From positions 1-7,354 of the forward strand of contig JAHHTR010000105.1 in the NCBI GenBank assembly GCA_020024515.1: a stretch of DNA of 7,354 nucleotides, in the 5' to 3' direction. Positions within the stretch are counted from its first letter, which is position 1. Each line of letters begins with the position of its first letter. This stretch comes from Angelakisella sp. (lineage in GTDB: Bacteria > Bacillota > Clostridia > Oscillospirales > Ruminococcaceae). Both the position numbers and the translations under genes were made by a program. Below are positions 1 through 6,619 of this stretch, in pieces. The notes beneath the pieces are model-generated. The model worked only from the letters and a program-made list of their open reading frames with translations, was not told the DNA's origin and did not search any database.

Positions 1-212
1 AACCGAAACCACAGGCAGAACAGCCAAAAGAAGAAAAACCGCAACAGCCAAAACCACAGAACAACAAGCCAAAGCCTAATGATGAGCGAGTAAATCCCGA
101 CACAGGAGAAAAAGAAGTATACAATGAATGGTTTGGTTGGATAAGTAAAGGAGATGGAAATAAAACAGATTATGCAACAGGTATGGGAACAGGCGAAATA
201 ATCGGACATTAA
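1..212 (+). CDS. C-terminal end of a secreted/surface-type protein with a Pro-Gln-Lys linker (partial)
   Basis: The third frame is open from the left edge to TAA at 210-212, giving the last 69 complete codons; the start lies outside the window. About 25 residues of Pro/Gln/Lys/Glu-rich linker (PKPQ, EQPKEEKPQQPKPQ) come first. A compact tail follows with NPDTGE, NEWFGW, then a Gly/Thr-rich end that closes in GEIIGH. Extended Pro/Lys linkers are typical of proteins that cross or decorate the Gram-positive wall. A short C-terminal motif centred on FGW and ending in a Gly-Ile-Gly-like turn is, from memory, common in exported hypothetical proteins of Clostridial ICEs; that link is inference. No LPXTG sorting signal or terminal membrane helix is present. 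The terminator at 230-260 ends its transcription unit. The function is unknown. Confidence 0.75.
   Translation, partial: PKPQAEQPKEEKPQQPKPQNNKPKPNDERVNPDTGEKEVYNEWFGWISKGDGNKTDYATGMGTGEIIGH
3..77 (+). repeat. Low-complexity Pro/Gln/Lys-coding tract
   Basis: This tract encodes 25 residues made only of P, K, Q, E, N and A. The DNA is built from imperfect repeats: CAGCCAAAA occurs twice and AAACCACAG occurs twice. Such tracts expand and contract by slippage, so linker length may vary between copies. It is the visible end of a linker that may extend upstream of the window. Confidence 0.6.
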
Positions 213-229
213 TTAATAATATATCTTTT

Positions 230-260
230 AAAAGAGTAATCGAAAGGTTACTCTTTTTTT
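230..260 (+). terminator. Rho-independent terminator after the partial gene
   Basis: A perfect 10-bp stem, AAAAGAGTAA (230-239) with TTACTCTTTT (248-257), closes an 8-base loop TCGAAAGG. The T run continues to 260 and further T-rich sequence follows. It lies 17 bases past the stop at 212. It ends only 13 bases before the ribosome binding site of the next gene, which leaves no room for a separate promoter. Confidence 0.88.
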
Positions 261-273
261 ATATATTTTTTTG

Positions 274-280
274 AAAGGAG
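274..280 (+). promoter_or_regulatory. Ribosome binding site AAAGGAG that fixes a TTG start
   Basis: AAAGGAG ends 7 bases before TTG at 288. The next in-frame ATG (codon 17) lies inside the hydrophobic signal segment and would destroy the signal peptide. TTG at 288 is therefore the start. Confidence 0.8.
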
Positions 281-287
281 CAGAACT

Positions 288-2285
288 TTGAAGAAAAGAA
301 TAAAAAAAGTTATCGTATATCTATTGATATTTAGCATGACAATATTTCCGCCATATACGGTATACGGAGCGGACGGAAATATGGAGGGCGGAGGAGGAAA
401 CACGGAACAGGCGGAAAGCTCGAACTCGTGGAATATTGACGATGAAGCAGTAAGGATAACAGTTGTAGACAGAACAACAAACACAGCTGTGACTGAAAGT
501 ATTGATTTTACCAATGTAACAAATGATTACAGTAATATTGTAAGTACAGGTAATAAAAATAAAATAGATTATAAAAATGGTGAAAAACTATTACCTACAA
601 TGAGTACGTATGAAAAAGTAATCGTAGATAATCCTATTCCAAAGATAATATCAGTTGACGGAAACAGCAATATATCAGCTGTTAAGGAGTATTTTTGCAG
701 TGAGGGTTCACTGCAATTTATAGCTGATAAAATGAACTATGATTACGACAAGCTCATCAGCGGTGAAGTTACGCTGATGATTGAACCTGTTGCATACTTT
801 AATTTCGGCGGTGTCAAATACGCATTCACTGCAACTGAAACGGCTATGTTTGATACTATGACAAAGGGTAAATTGAAAAAAGTTTTAGGTAACCTTACGC
901 ACAAGAATTTACCGCTCGCTATGTTCCTTGAATACGATGACATAGGTTTTAAGGCTTGGACAGGTACTACAAGCGGTTTTGTAAGTAACTCGCAGATAAA
1001 AAGTTCGTTGGGCATAGGCACTGTCAATTTCGGTGACGGTTCAATAAAACCGCCAAATCCTCCACCAAACCCTCCGCACGCAGGTATAAAAACCATTGAC
1101 ACACATACAAATACCGAAATTTATTTATCTGTTGAAGTCAAAAACAGCTCTGACAGAGGTATCAATAAGCAAAACTCAAATTCTGCATGGGTAAAATTTG
1201 AAGTTGACGGCAAGACCTTAACTTCCGATAAATTCGTTATACCGGCAAACTGTACAGAGCTTGTGTTTGTGAAATACAAAACACCAAGCAATGCTCAACA
1301 GTTGACAGTTAATATAACCTGTAGTCAAAACATTTCCTTAAAAGAAAATCAAATTGTTTTAAACGTCACAAAGCTTGAAGAAAACGAACCGCCTGATACA
1401 AACGGTGAAGACAAAGCGCCAAGAAAAGGTTGGAAACCTATGGCTATAACCAACGTTCCGCATTACCCAAATCAAAGAACAATGGCATATTGGACGCAGT
1501 GGGAATTTAAGGATAGCGGCTTAAAGCAAATAAAGGCAAAATATGAAACAACGATTGAAACCGAATACAGCTATGATTCTGACGGAAAATTAATTGAAGA
1601 AGAAGTAACTGTACGTAAAATTGTAAACAATTCTGATGAGGAAAAGGAAAAAGCAAAAAACGAATTAAAGAAAAACCACAAATATATTGATTTGCTTTGG
1701 CAAAACGGAAATTTAAAAAGAGATGACAAGGGTAAAACTTTTCAGGAGGGTTATTGGAAATACGTTATCTATAAAAAGAAAGATTACAATGTAAGCTTAT
1801 CGGGAGCATATAAAGTATATCCCGATATCAGCGTATACACAGAATGGGAAATCAACAAACGAAACAGCTATTACGGAATGAAGAGCGGATATGGTGTGAA
1901 CGTCGAAGTAAAGCCTACAATAACAGGTTCGGGAGCAAAAGAATTTTGCACGAACGTACAAAATGTCAATTCAACTTTTCCCGAATTTGAGTATGAGACA
2001 TATAACCGACTTTTGCAGAGAGGAAAAGGCATATTCAGATTTAAAACGAACAGGCACGCAATAGACCTGAATGAAGATAAGCGTGGATACGAGTATGAGG
2101 AACGCATACACTTCACTCCGATATGGTTTCCCGATAACAAAGACTACTATATACACTTCGATATGCTCGACTGTTGGACGCCGGTCGGCGAGCTCCGTTT
2201 GAGTTCCGGCAGTCAGTCCCCTAAAATATTGATTAAAGGCACTCTGTTCGATGACTGGGTTATCGTGGGTGAAAGAGGGAAATAA
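288..2285 (+). CDS. Large exported multi-domain protein of a conjugative element, family not recognised
   Basis: This 665-residue protein starts at TTG. Residues 1-28 form a signal peptide: basic MKKRIKKV, a hydrophobic core, and a likely cleavage near VYG-A. An acidic, Gly/Ser-rich stretch follows. Residues about 50-250 are a mixed domain of unknown type. A Pro-rich hinge at 253-264 (KPPNPPPNPP) leads into a beta-rich segment (about 266-365) that resembles an Ig-like or CARDB-like sandwich; this call rests only on its alternating hydrophobic pattern. A charged linker rich in Glu precedes a C-terminal region (about 385-665) with many Trp and Tyr and a charged helical stretch. I see no LPXTG motif or C-terminal membrane anchor, so it is probably released or held by partners. 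It lies between another surface-type gene and the conjugation operon, which suggests a surface or channel accessory role. That role is inference from context. A GC-rich patch encodes its last 40 residues. Confidence 0.85.
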   Translation: MKKRIKKVIVYLLIFSMTIFPPYTVYGADGNMEGGGGNTEQAESSNSWNIDDEAVRITVVDRTTNTAVTESIDFTNVTNDYSNIVSTGNKNKIDYKNGEKLLPTMSTYEKVIVDNPIPKIISVDGNSNISAVKEYFCSEGSLQFIADKMNYDYDKLISGEVTLMIEPVAYFNFGGVKYAFTATETAMFDTMTKGKLKKVLGNLTHKNLPLAMFLEYDDIGFKAWTGTTSGFVSNSQIKSSLGIGTVNFGDGSIKPPNPPPNPPHAGIKTIDTHTNTEIYLSVEVKNSSDRGINKQNSNSAWVKFEVDGKTLTSDKFVIPANCTELVFVKYKTPSNAQQLTVNITCSQNISLKENQIVLNVTKLEENEPPDTNGEDKAPRKGWKPMAITNVPHYPNQRTMAYWTQWEFKDSGLKQIKAKYETTIETEYSYDSDGKLIEEEVTVRKIVNNSDEEKEKAKNELKKNHKYIDLLWQNGNLKRDDKGKTFQEGYWKYVIYKKKDYNVSLSGAYKVYPDISVYTEWEINKRNSYYGMKSGYGVNVEVKPTITGSGAKEFCTNVQNVNSTFPEFEYETYNRLLQRGKGIFRFKTNRHAIDLNEDKRGYEYEERIHFTPIWFPDNKDYYIHFDMLDCWTPVGELRLSSGSQSPKILIKGTLFDDWVIVGERGK

Positions 2286-2331
2286 GACATATTTATAAAA
2301 TATAACAATTTTGTAGAGTAGAGGTGGTAAA

Positions 2332-2838
2332 ATGTTGGAGTATTGGTTTAATATAATATTAACTACCATAGGTATAGCAATGTTGGTTTCTTTAATAATC
2401 GGGATAATATTAAAAAAACAACTAATAAATTCTATAAATGATAATATAGATGATGCTAAAATGTATCTTAATAAAAGTTTATCAAATAAACTTGAAAATT
2501 TACCCAATAAATATAAATATTTATCCAACAAAGTTTGTGACTTTGAAAATGAACAGAAAAAATTGTTAAACAAAAATTTGTCAAGAGAGCATAGCAATTC
2601 ATCAAAGGAACATAATGATATTAAGCTTAATATTAAAGATATAATCAACAATCAAAAAGAGATAATACAAAACACAGAAAAGATTTATATGTCTATTGAA
2701 AAAGAGTCAAGCATCTTAAAAGACAGATATGAAGCTCTTAATGAAAAGGATAAAGATATTATCAATAATCTAAAAGAGTTATTGGAAAAATACCAAAACC
2801 TTGTTTATGAAAACAAACTGTTACAGAAGAGAGATTAA
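2332..2838 (+). CDS. Membrane-anchored coiled-coil protein, C-terminus probably frameshifted
   Basis: This 168-residue protein starts at ATG 2332 behind GAGGTGG (2321-2327). Residues 6-28 form one membrane helix. KKQ follows, so the rest probably lies in the cytoplasm. The remainder is hydrophilic and helical, rich in Asn, Lys, Glu and Leu, with heptad-like Leu/Ile spacing, especially at 98-166. No catalytic motif is visible. The frame ends at QKRD-stop, but the +1 frame continues the coil with EINELKQK and stays open to 2932. The natural product was therefore probably about 34 residues longer (see the tail entry). Hand counts give about 15-28% G+C in sampled 60-base rows, against about 40% in rows of the upstream gene, which suggests separate ancestry or weak constraint. 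By shape it could be a spacer, scaffold or phage/exclusion-type protein. The function is unknown. Confidence 0.75.
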   Translation: MLEYWFNIILTTIGIAMLVSLIIGIILKKQLINSINDNIDDAKMYLNKSLSNKLENLPNKYKYLSNKVCDFENEQKKLLNKNLSREHSNSSKEHNDIKLNIKDIINNQKEIIQNTEKIYMSIEKESSILKDRYEALNEKDKDIINNLKELLEKYQNLVYENKLLQKRD

Positions 2839-2932
2839 CGAATTAAAACAAAAATTCTCCCAAAACAGACAAAATAATAACTATAAGCAATCAACAAACT
2901 CTTATGAACAAGATGATGATTTAGAACGCTAA
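2825..2932 (+). pseudogene. Out-of-frame C-terminal tail of the coiled-coil gene
   Basis: In the +1 frame, GAG ATT AAC GAA from 2831 reads EINELKQKFSQNRQNN and then a polar tail ending DDDLER before TAA at 2930-2932. It continues the coiled-coil pattern of the gene directly upstream. It has no ribosome binding site near its only ATG (2807). Restoring one GA to the GAGAGA tract at 2829-2834 would join the two parts as QKR-EINELK with no other change. The tail is therefore read as part of the 2332 gene cut off by a frameshift. Confidence 0.6.
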
Positions 2933-2947
2933 AATTTAATATGCAGT

Positions 2948-2980
2948 AAAAAAGTCAATCTATACAGGTTGGCTTTTTTT
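2948..2980 (+). terminator. Rho-independent terminator ahead of the conjugation operon
   Basis: AAAAAAGTCAATCT (2948-2961) pairs with AGGTTGGCTTTTTT (from 2966) around the loop ATAC. The stem is about 14 bp with three G-T pairs, and the T tract runs through 2980. It falls 15 bases after the restored end of the coiled-coil frame (2932), which suits that gene's terminator. The ribosome binding site of the next gene begins only 10 bases later. Confidence 0.85.
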
Positions 2981-2990
2981 ATTTATGAAA

Positions 2991-2997
2991 AGAGGTG
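2991..2997 (+). promoter_or_regulatory. Ribosome binding site AGAGGTG that decides the start at 3003
   Basis: AGAGGTG sits 5 bases before ATG 3003. An in-frame ATG at 2985 comes before this site, directly follows the terminator T tract and has no Shine-Dalgarno of its own. Translation should therefore begin at 3003. Confidence 0.75.
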
Positions 2998-3002
2998 AAA
3001 GA

Positions 3003-3221
3003 ATGATATCTATAAGAGTAATGGGACGGTCGGACGAAGTAAAGGAACTTTCCAATATCATTTCGGCTATACCTATTCTGTTCAATGTAAAAATATCAAA
3101 AGAGTATGTCAACAGGGGCGGTATGGCAAATATAACAAAAGGGTCGAGAATATACATTGAAGCAGATGTAGGTAAGAATATAGGTAAGAAAGAGAGTGAT
3201 AGGACTGAAAAAAATATATAA
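3003..3221 (+). CDS. Small DUF3970-like protein heading the conjugation operon
   Basis: This 72-residue soluble protein starts at ATG 3003 after AGAGGTG. It opens MISIRVMGRSDEVKEL, a beta strand followed by a helix beginning with a DEVKEL turn. A second strand region carries the central motif YVNRGG, and the strand RIYIEADV comes before a Lys-rich tail. A small protein with an N-terminal strand of the I-x-V-R-V-x-G type, a P/VNRGG motif and a final V/IYIE-V strand is what I recall for DUF3970, common on Firmicute plasmids and ICEs. The match is from memory. The biochemical role is unknown. Its last 26 bases overlap the coupling protein gene, which implies translational coupling and a linked role in transfer. 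Confidence 0.65.
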   Translation: MISIRVMGRSDEVKELSNIISAIPILFNVKISKEYVNRGGMANITKGSRIYIEADVGKNIGKKESDRTEKNI

Positions 3222-5190
3222 AAAAATAATAGCTGGTGCGCTTATACTTATTATGCTAAGTATTGTCGGCATATTTTTGATAGGGAATTTTGACGGATTC
3301 ATCAAAAATAAAACTTTGATAGGATATGACTTTGAAATACTCATAAAGCATACGTTAAGTGAAAATGGAAGAAGACTGTATATGATATGGGAACTTTGCT
3401 CGATTATGTTCATCGCATATATCTTTATAATAGAACATATTCACAGAATTAAAATTGAAACAAGAAAAATAGCGGATACGATAATTATTCCGGAGGTTTC
3501 CGGCAACGGAGAATACGGCACAGCTGAATTTTTGAAAGAAAAAGAGTATGACAAGGTATTCGAAAGTATTATTTTACCTACAATAGATGAAATTACTGAT
3601 TATCAAAAAGAAATTCAGTCAAACAAAAACATAAAACCATTAATAAAGAGCGCCGGAATTATTGTAAACGAAAATGAAAATAAATATCATTACATAGGCA
3701 ATGACACTCATACGCTCGTAATCGGCGCAACACGTTCCGGTAAAACAAGATATGAAGTACTGCCATCGATAGGCTTACAGGCGTTGGCGGGTGAAAGTTT
3801 GGTATGCAGTGACCCAAAAGGAGAGCTGTACATATATACGTCCGATTTTTTGAGAAAAATGGGTTATGAAGTGGTTTGCATAGACTTTGTAGAACCGCAA
3901 AAAAGCAATAAATTCAACTTTTTGCAAGATGTTATAGACTATGTAAATGAAGATAATATCCCAAAAGCAATAAGCGCAACGTGGGACATTGTTTCAGCGC
4001 TGGTTGGAGAAGCAGAGGGTGAGAAGATATGGAATAACGGTGAATGTTCCGTCATCGCCTGCGCAATAATATGCGTTGTTTACGATAACAGAAATAATCC
4101 GCAATATCAAAATCTGACAAACGTATATCATTTTATAGGTAAAATGTGTGCATCAGTAAACAATAAACTGCCACTTGAAGAATATCTTAAAGAGATAGAT
4201 TACAACCATCCGGCTAACGCTCTTATAGATATTGCTAATGTCGCGCCAAGCAGGACAAGGGGCAGTTTTTTTACTTCTGCGTTGACCACATTAAGACTGT
4301 TTACAGACATCAATATATATAATATGACATCAAGTACGGACTTTGAATATACAAAAACCGGTAATAAAAAACAGGCAATTTTTATTATATTGCCCGATGA
4401 AAAAAAGACTTACTATCCTCTTGCAAGTCTTTTTGTGTCAATGCACTATGCAAAAATGGTTGAAGTTGCGCGTAATGAGGGAGGAAGACTGCCAAACAGA
4501 ATTAACTACAATCTCGATGAGATAGGTAACTTTACCAAAATACCCGATTTTGATGTTAAACTAACCGTAGCAGGCGGACGAAATATGAGATTTAATTTAT
4601 TTCTGCAAGATTTTCCACAACTTAATCAAACTTATGGGGACAATATTGCAAAGGTAATACGTCACAACTGTGAAAATTGGGTTTATATTCAGAGCGACAA
4701 CGAAGAAACCCTATCGGAAATTGAAAAAAAGATAGGTTCTTATACTATCAAATCGTCCAACTATTCGAACAGCGGAAGTATGAATACAACACGTTTCAAC
4801 GATAATTACAGCGCCGGTTACAGTTTAACGGCAAGACCACTTTTGAAGGCAGACGAAATAAAACGTGTGTCAAGACCATATATATTGCTTTTGTCAAGAA
4901 ACAAACCCGCTGTGATGAAAGTTTACGATATAGGTAAAACCATATTTCAAGACCTGTATGGTATGGGTGATGAAGAACACAATATAAATATTACAAAGGA
5001 GAGAAACAATAAAAGACCTGTCAATACTGTAAATAAAATAGAATTATGGAATATTTGGAAAATATATATAGAAAAATTGAAACAAAGCGAGGAAAAGAAA
5101 AATGCGAAAAACAATGAAAATGAAGATATTTGGCAAACATCAGCAAAACAAGATGAAAAACCTGTTTACAAAAAAAGTAGGTTTTCTTAA
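3196..5190 (+). CDS. virD4: VirD4/TraG-family type IV coupling protein (conjugation ATPase)
   Basis: This is the inner-membrane ATPase that recruits the relaxosome and feeds DNA to the type IV secretion channel. It has 664 residues, a usual length for the family in Firmicute ICEs. Two membrane helices lie at about 11-30 and 62-80. YGTAEF, around residue 109, matches the family's G-x-A-x-F/W start of the cytoplasmic domain. Walker A is GATRSGKT at 177-184. The family signature DPKGE is at 206-210. Walker B is NLDEIGNF at 439-446, with D441 and E442. It is followed by VAGGRN and FLQDFPQL, the usual sensor region. The tail is Lys/Glu/Asn-rich and probably flexible. The start is GTG at 3196, inside the preceding gene, with only a weak AAGAAAGAG upstream, so the exact start is less sure than the identity. 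Its 3' end overlaps the next gene by 89 bases. Confidence 0.95.
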   Translation: MIGLKKIYKKIIAGALILIMLSIVGIFLIGNFDGFIKNKTLIGYDFEILIKHTLSENGRRLYMIWELCSIMFIAYIFIIEHIHRIKIETRKIADTIIIPEVSGNGEYGTAEFLKEKEYDKVFESIILPTIDEITDYQKEIQSNKNIKPLIKSAGIIVNENENKYHYIGNDTHTLVIGATRSGKTRYEVLPSIGLQALAGESLVCSDPKGELYIYTSDFLRKMGYEVVCIDFVEPQKSNKFNFLQDVIDYVNEDNIPKAISATWDIVSALVGEAEGEKIWNNGECSVIACAIICVVYDNRNNPQYQNLTNVYHFIGKMCASVNNKLPLEEYLKEIDYNHPANALIDIANVAPSRTRGSFFTSALTTLRLFTDINIYNMTSSTDFEYTKTGNKKQAIFIILPDEKKTYYPLASLFVSMHYAKMVEVARNEGGRLPNRINYNLDEIGNFTKIPDFDVKLTVAGGRNMRFNLFLQDFPQLNQTYGDNIAKVIRHNCENWVYIQSDNEETLSEIEKKIGSYTIKSSNYSNSGSMNTTRFNDNYSAGYSLTARPLLKADEIKRVSRPYILLLSRNKPAVMKVYDIGKTIFQDLYGMGDEEHNINITKERNNKRPVNTVNKIELWNIWKIYIEKLKQSEEKKNAKNNENEDIWQTSAKQDEKPVYKKSRFS

Positions 5191-5533
5191 TAAAATCAAC
5201 AAAGCTTTAATCAAACTGTGGATATTTTGCAGTTTGCAATTAACAGCTTTTGCCATTAATATTGACGGAACACCACACACAAATCATTTGGCTCAAAGTA
5301 AATTTATAACAGGACTCATCAATTTAATGAACGACGCCATAAAAATAATCGCGCCGATAGCTGTACTCTCGTGCGGAGGCTTGGCAATGTATTTTTTTAT
5401 GAGGCAAAATGCGGCGTCAGAAGAACAGGAAAGGTCTCGATGGCACAAAAGAATAGTCATTTCAATCTATTCCGCAATCGGAATAACAATAATTGTTGGA
5501 TTTATATATGTAATTACAGCATACTTTAAGTAA
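5102..5533 (+). CDS. VirB2/TrbC-like small membrane protein (pilin-like channel subunit)
   Basis: The protein has 143 residues. A basic N-terminus leads to a hydrophobic segment at about 38-51 ending TAFA, a plausible signal cleavage site. Two membrane helices follow (about 77-100 and 118-141), joined by a short polar loop RQNAASEEQERSRWHKR. This layout is typical of VirB2/TrbC-like proteins of Gram-positive type IV systems: a cleaved leader, then two helices with a cytoplasmic loop rich in Ala, Glu and basic residues. The start at 5102 is supported by GAGG about 9 bases upstream but puts 89 bases inside the coupling protein gene. ATG 5153 would give a more normal leader of 34 residues, with only a weak binding site. 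It precedes the VirB6-like gene, a common order. Confidence 0.75.
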   Translation: MRKTMKMKIFGKHQQNKMKNLFTKKVGFLNKINKALIKLWIFCSLQLTAFAINIDGTPHTNHLAQSKFITGLINLMNDAIKIIAPIAVLSCGGLAMYFFMRQNAASEEQERSRWHKRIVISIYSAIGITIIVGFIYVITAYFK

Positions 5534-5547
5534 GTTTTGGAGGATTT

Positions 5548-6396
5548 ATGGACGGAATAATCAACGATTTTTTGGCGTCATATCTTAATTCGGCGTTTGA
5601 CAATCTCAATATAGGAACATTGCAAGCAATAGCTCGGCAAATTTTTTATTTTGAAAATTTTGTCTCAAATATAATCAAGAACAATGCTTTTGTCACCGTA
5701 TATCAATTCACCTATATTTTGCTCACTTCTGTTCTTGCAATTAAAGTTGTGCAAAAAGGGTTCTATGTATACATACTCTATCGTGACGGCGATGCGGACG
5801 TTTCCCCAAAAGAAATGATAGTATCTATTGTTTTGTCTATGTCTACAGCAGGCGCATTTCCTTATATCTATGAAAAATGTACAGATTTTGTTATGTGGGC
5901 AACAAATAAAGTCTGCGCCCTTATGTTTTTGTCAAATCCCGATATAGATATTATTGATATTTTAAGATTGGTTTTAAAGTCGAGCTATAATATCGGTTTT
6001 TTATTGTTATTGCTCATAATCTATTTGATATGCATCATAGTATTTTGGTTTAAAGCTCTCCAAAGAAGTGTGGAAATGTTTATTTTGCGAATGTTTTATC
6101 CGCTGTCTTGCATAGGACTTATCGACAGTGACGGCGGTCTTTGCAAATCCACAACCAAACTTATTATTCAGAATATTTTGACAGTGATCATACAGGTTAT
6201 ATGTTTTAATCTGTCTTTACTCTTGATTTTAAATCAAAATATACTTTTTGCAATAGGAGCTATCCTTGCCGCCATCAACGGACCGACTTTAATGCAAAGT
6301 CTGCTTGTTAATACCGGAGGAGGAAACGGTATGTACAAAATTCAGTCGGCTGTTTCACTTGGAAGCAGTGTTGCAGGATTAATGAGAGGTAGATGA
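5548..6396 (+). CDS. VirB6/TrbL-like polytopic membrane protein of the transfer channel
   Basis: The protein has 282 residues. The start ATG 5548 lies behind a strong GGAGG (5539-5543), 14 bases after the previous stop. An amphipathic N-terminal region comes before about five membrane helices, near residues 51-69, 88-105, 147-170, 205-228 and 231-245. FYPLSCIGLIDSDGG at 183-197 resembles the conserved P-L-x-x-x-D/G turn found before the last helices in TrbL/VirB6-type proteins. The tail is Gly/Ser-rich. The family forms the inner-membrane part of the DNA channel. The assignment rests on topology, that motif and the position just after the VirB2-like gene. Its stop overlaps the next start as ATGA. 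Confidence 0.75.
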   Translation: MDGIINDFLASYLNSAFDNLNIGTLQAIARQIFYFENFVSNIIKNNAFVTVYQFTYILLTSVLAIKVVQKGFYVYILYRDGDADVSPKEMIVSIVLSMSTAGAFPYIYEKCTDFVMWATNKVCALMFLSNPDIDIIDILRLVLKSSYNIGFLLLLLIIYLICIIVFWFKALQRSVEMFILRMFYPLSCIGLIDSDGGLCKSTTKLIIQNILTVIIQVICFNLSLLLILNQNILFAIGAILAAINGPTLMQSLLVNTGGGNGMYKIQSAVSLGSSVAGLMRGR

Positions 6397-6611
6397 CAAT
6401 GGACAGTTTAAACGAATTATTTGTCGCTATACAGATTATCATACCAATAAGCGCTGTTTTACGTATCATTATAAATATCCATGAAACAGTAATTGACGAT
6501 GACCAAAAACCCACGCTTATGAAACGTAACAAAAATATAATTGTTTTTGTAGTCATTTCAGAATGTGTTGTCTCAATTATCAATACCTTATATAAATATT
6601 TATATTTTTAG
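6393..6611 (+). CDS. Small two-helix membrane protein of the conjugation operon
   Basis: This protein of 70-72 residues has two membrane helices (about 9-27 and 49-66) separated by a charged loop, HETVIDDDQKPTLMKRNK. Its first ATG (6393) overlaps the stop of the VirB6-like gene. A second ATG at 6399 is better placed for GAGAGGT (6384-6390), with about 9 bases between; either could be used. I do not recognise a named family. Small two-helix proteins often lie between VirB6-like and PrgI-like genes in Firmicute ICEs, and a role as a channel accessory is inferred from position only. Confidence 0.65.
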   Translation: MTMDSLNELFVAIQIIIPISAVLRIIINIHETVIDDDQKPTLMKRNKNIIVFVVISECVVSIINTLYKYLYF

Positions 6612-6619
6612 GGGGAAAA

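Noticed and set aside
743..1102. 119-codon minus-strand frame with a GGFGGGFGG stretch
   Set aside because: The Gly-rich motif is the reverse complement of the Pro-rich hinge codons in the + strand gene. There is no separate evidence of translation.
1971..2651. 226-codon open frame on the minus strand
   Set aside because: It spans the end of the exported gene, the intergenic gap and the start of the coiled-coil gene. Its protein is a low-complexity Leu/Ser/Phe/Ile-rich shadow of Lys/Glu/Asn-rich coding DNA, and no binding site was seen. The + strand genes have clear starts and domains.
2801..2950. Possible promoter for the conjugation operon before the second terminator
   Set aside because: TAAAAT at 2930-2935 could be a -10 box, but no acceptable -35 lies 16-18 bases upstream. 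The AT-rich DNA makes such matches common.
2985..3002. ATG 2985 as the start of the DUF3970-like protein
   Set aside because: It follows the terminator T tract with no Shine-Dalgarno. AGAGGTG at 2991-2997 points to ATG 3003, and the family normally begins at the strand ISIRVMG.
3096..3413. 105-codon minus-strand frame with hydrophobic segments
   Set aside because: It is antisense to the DUF3970-like gene and the first membrane helix of the coupling protein. The hydrophobicity comes from the complementary AT-rich codons.
4343..4525. 60-codon + strand frame inside the coupling protein
   Set aside because: It lies wholly within the VirD4 gene between its Walker motifs, has no binding site, and the VirD4 frame is certain here.
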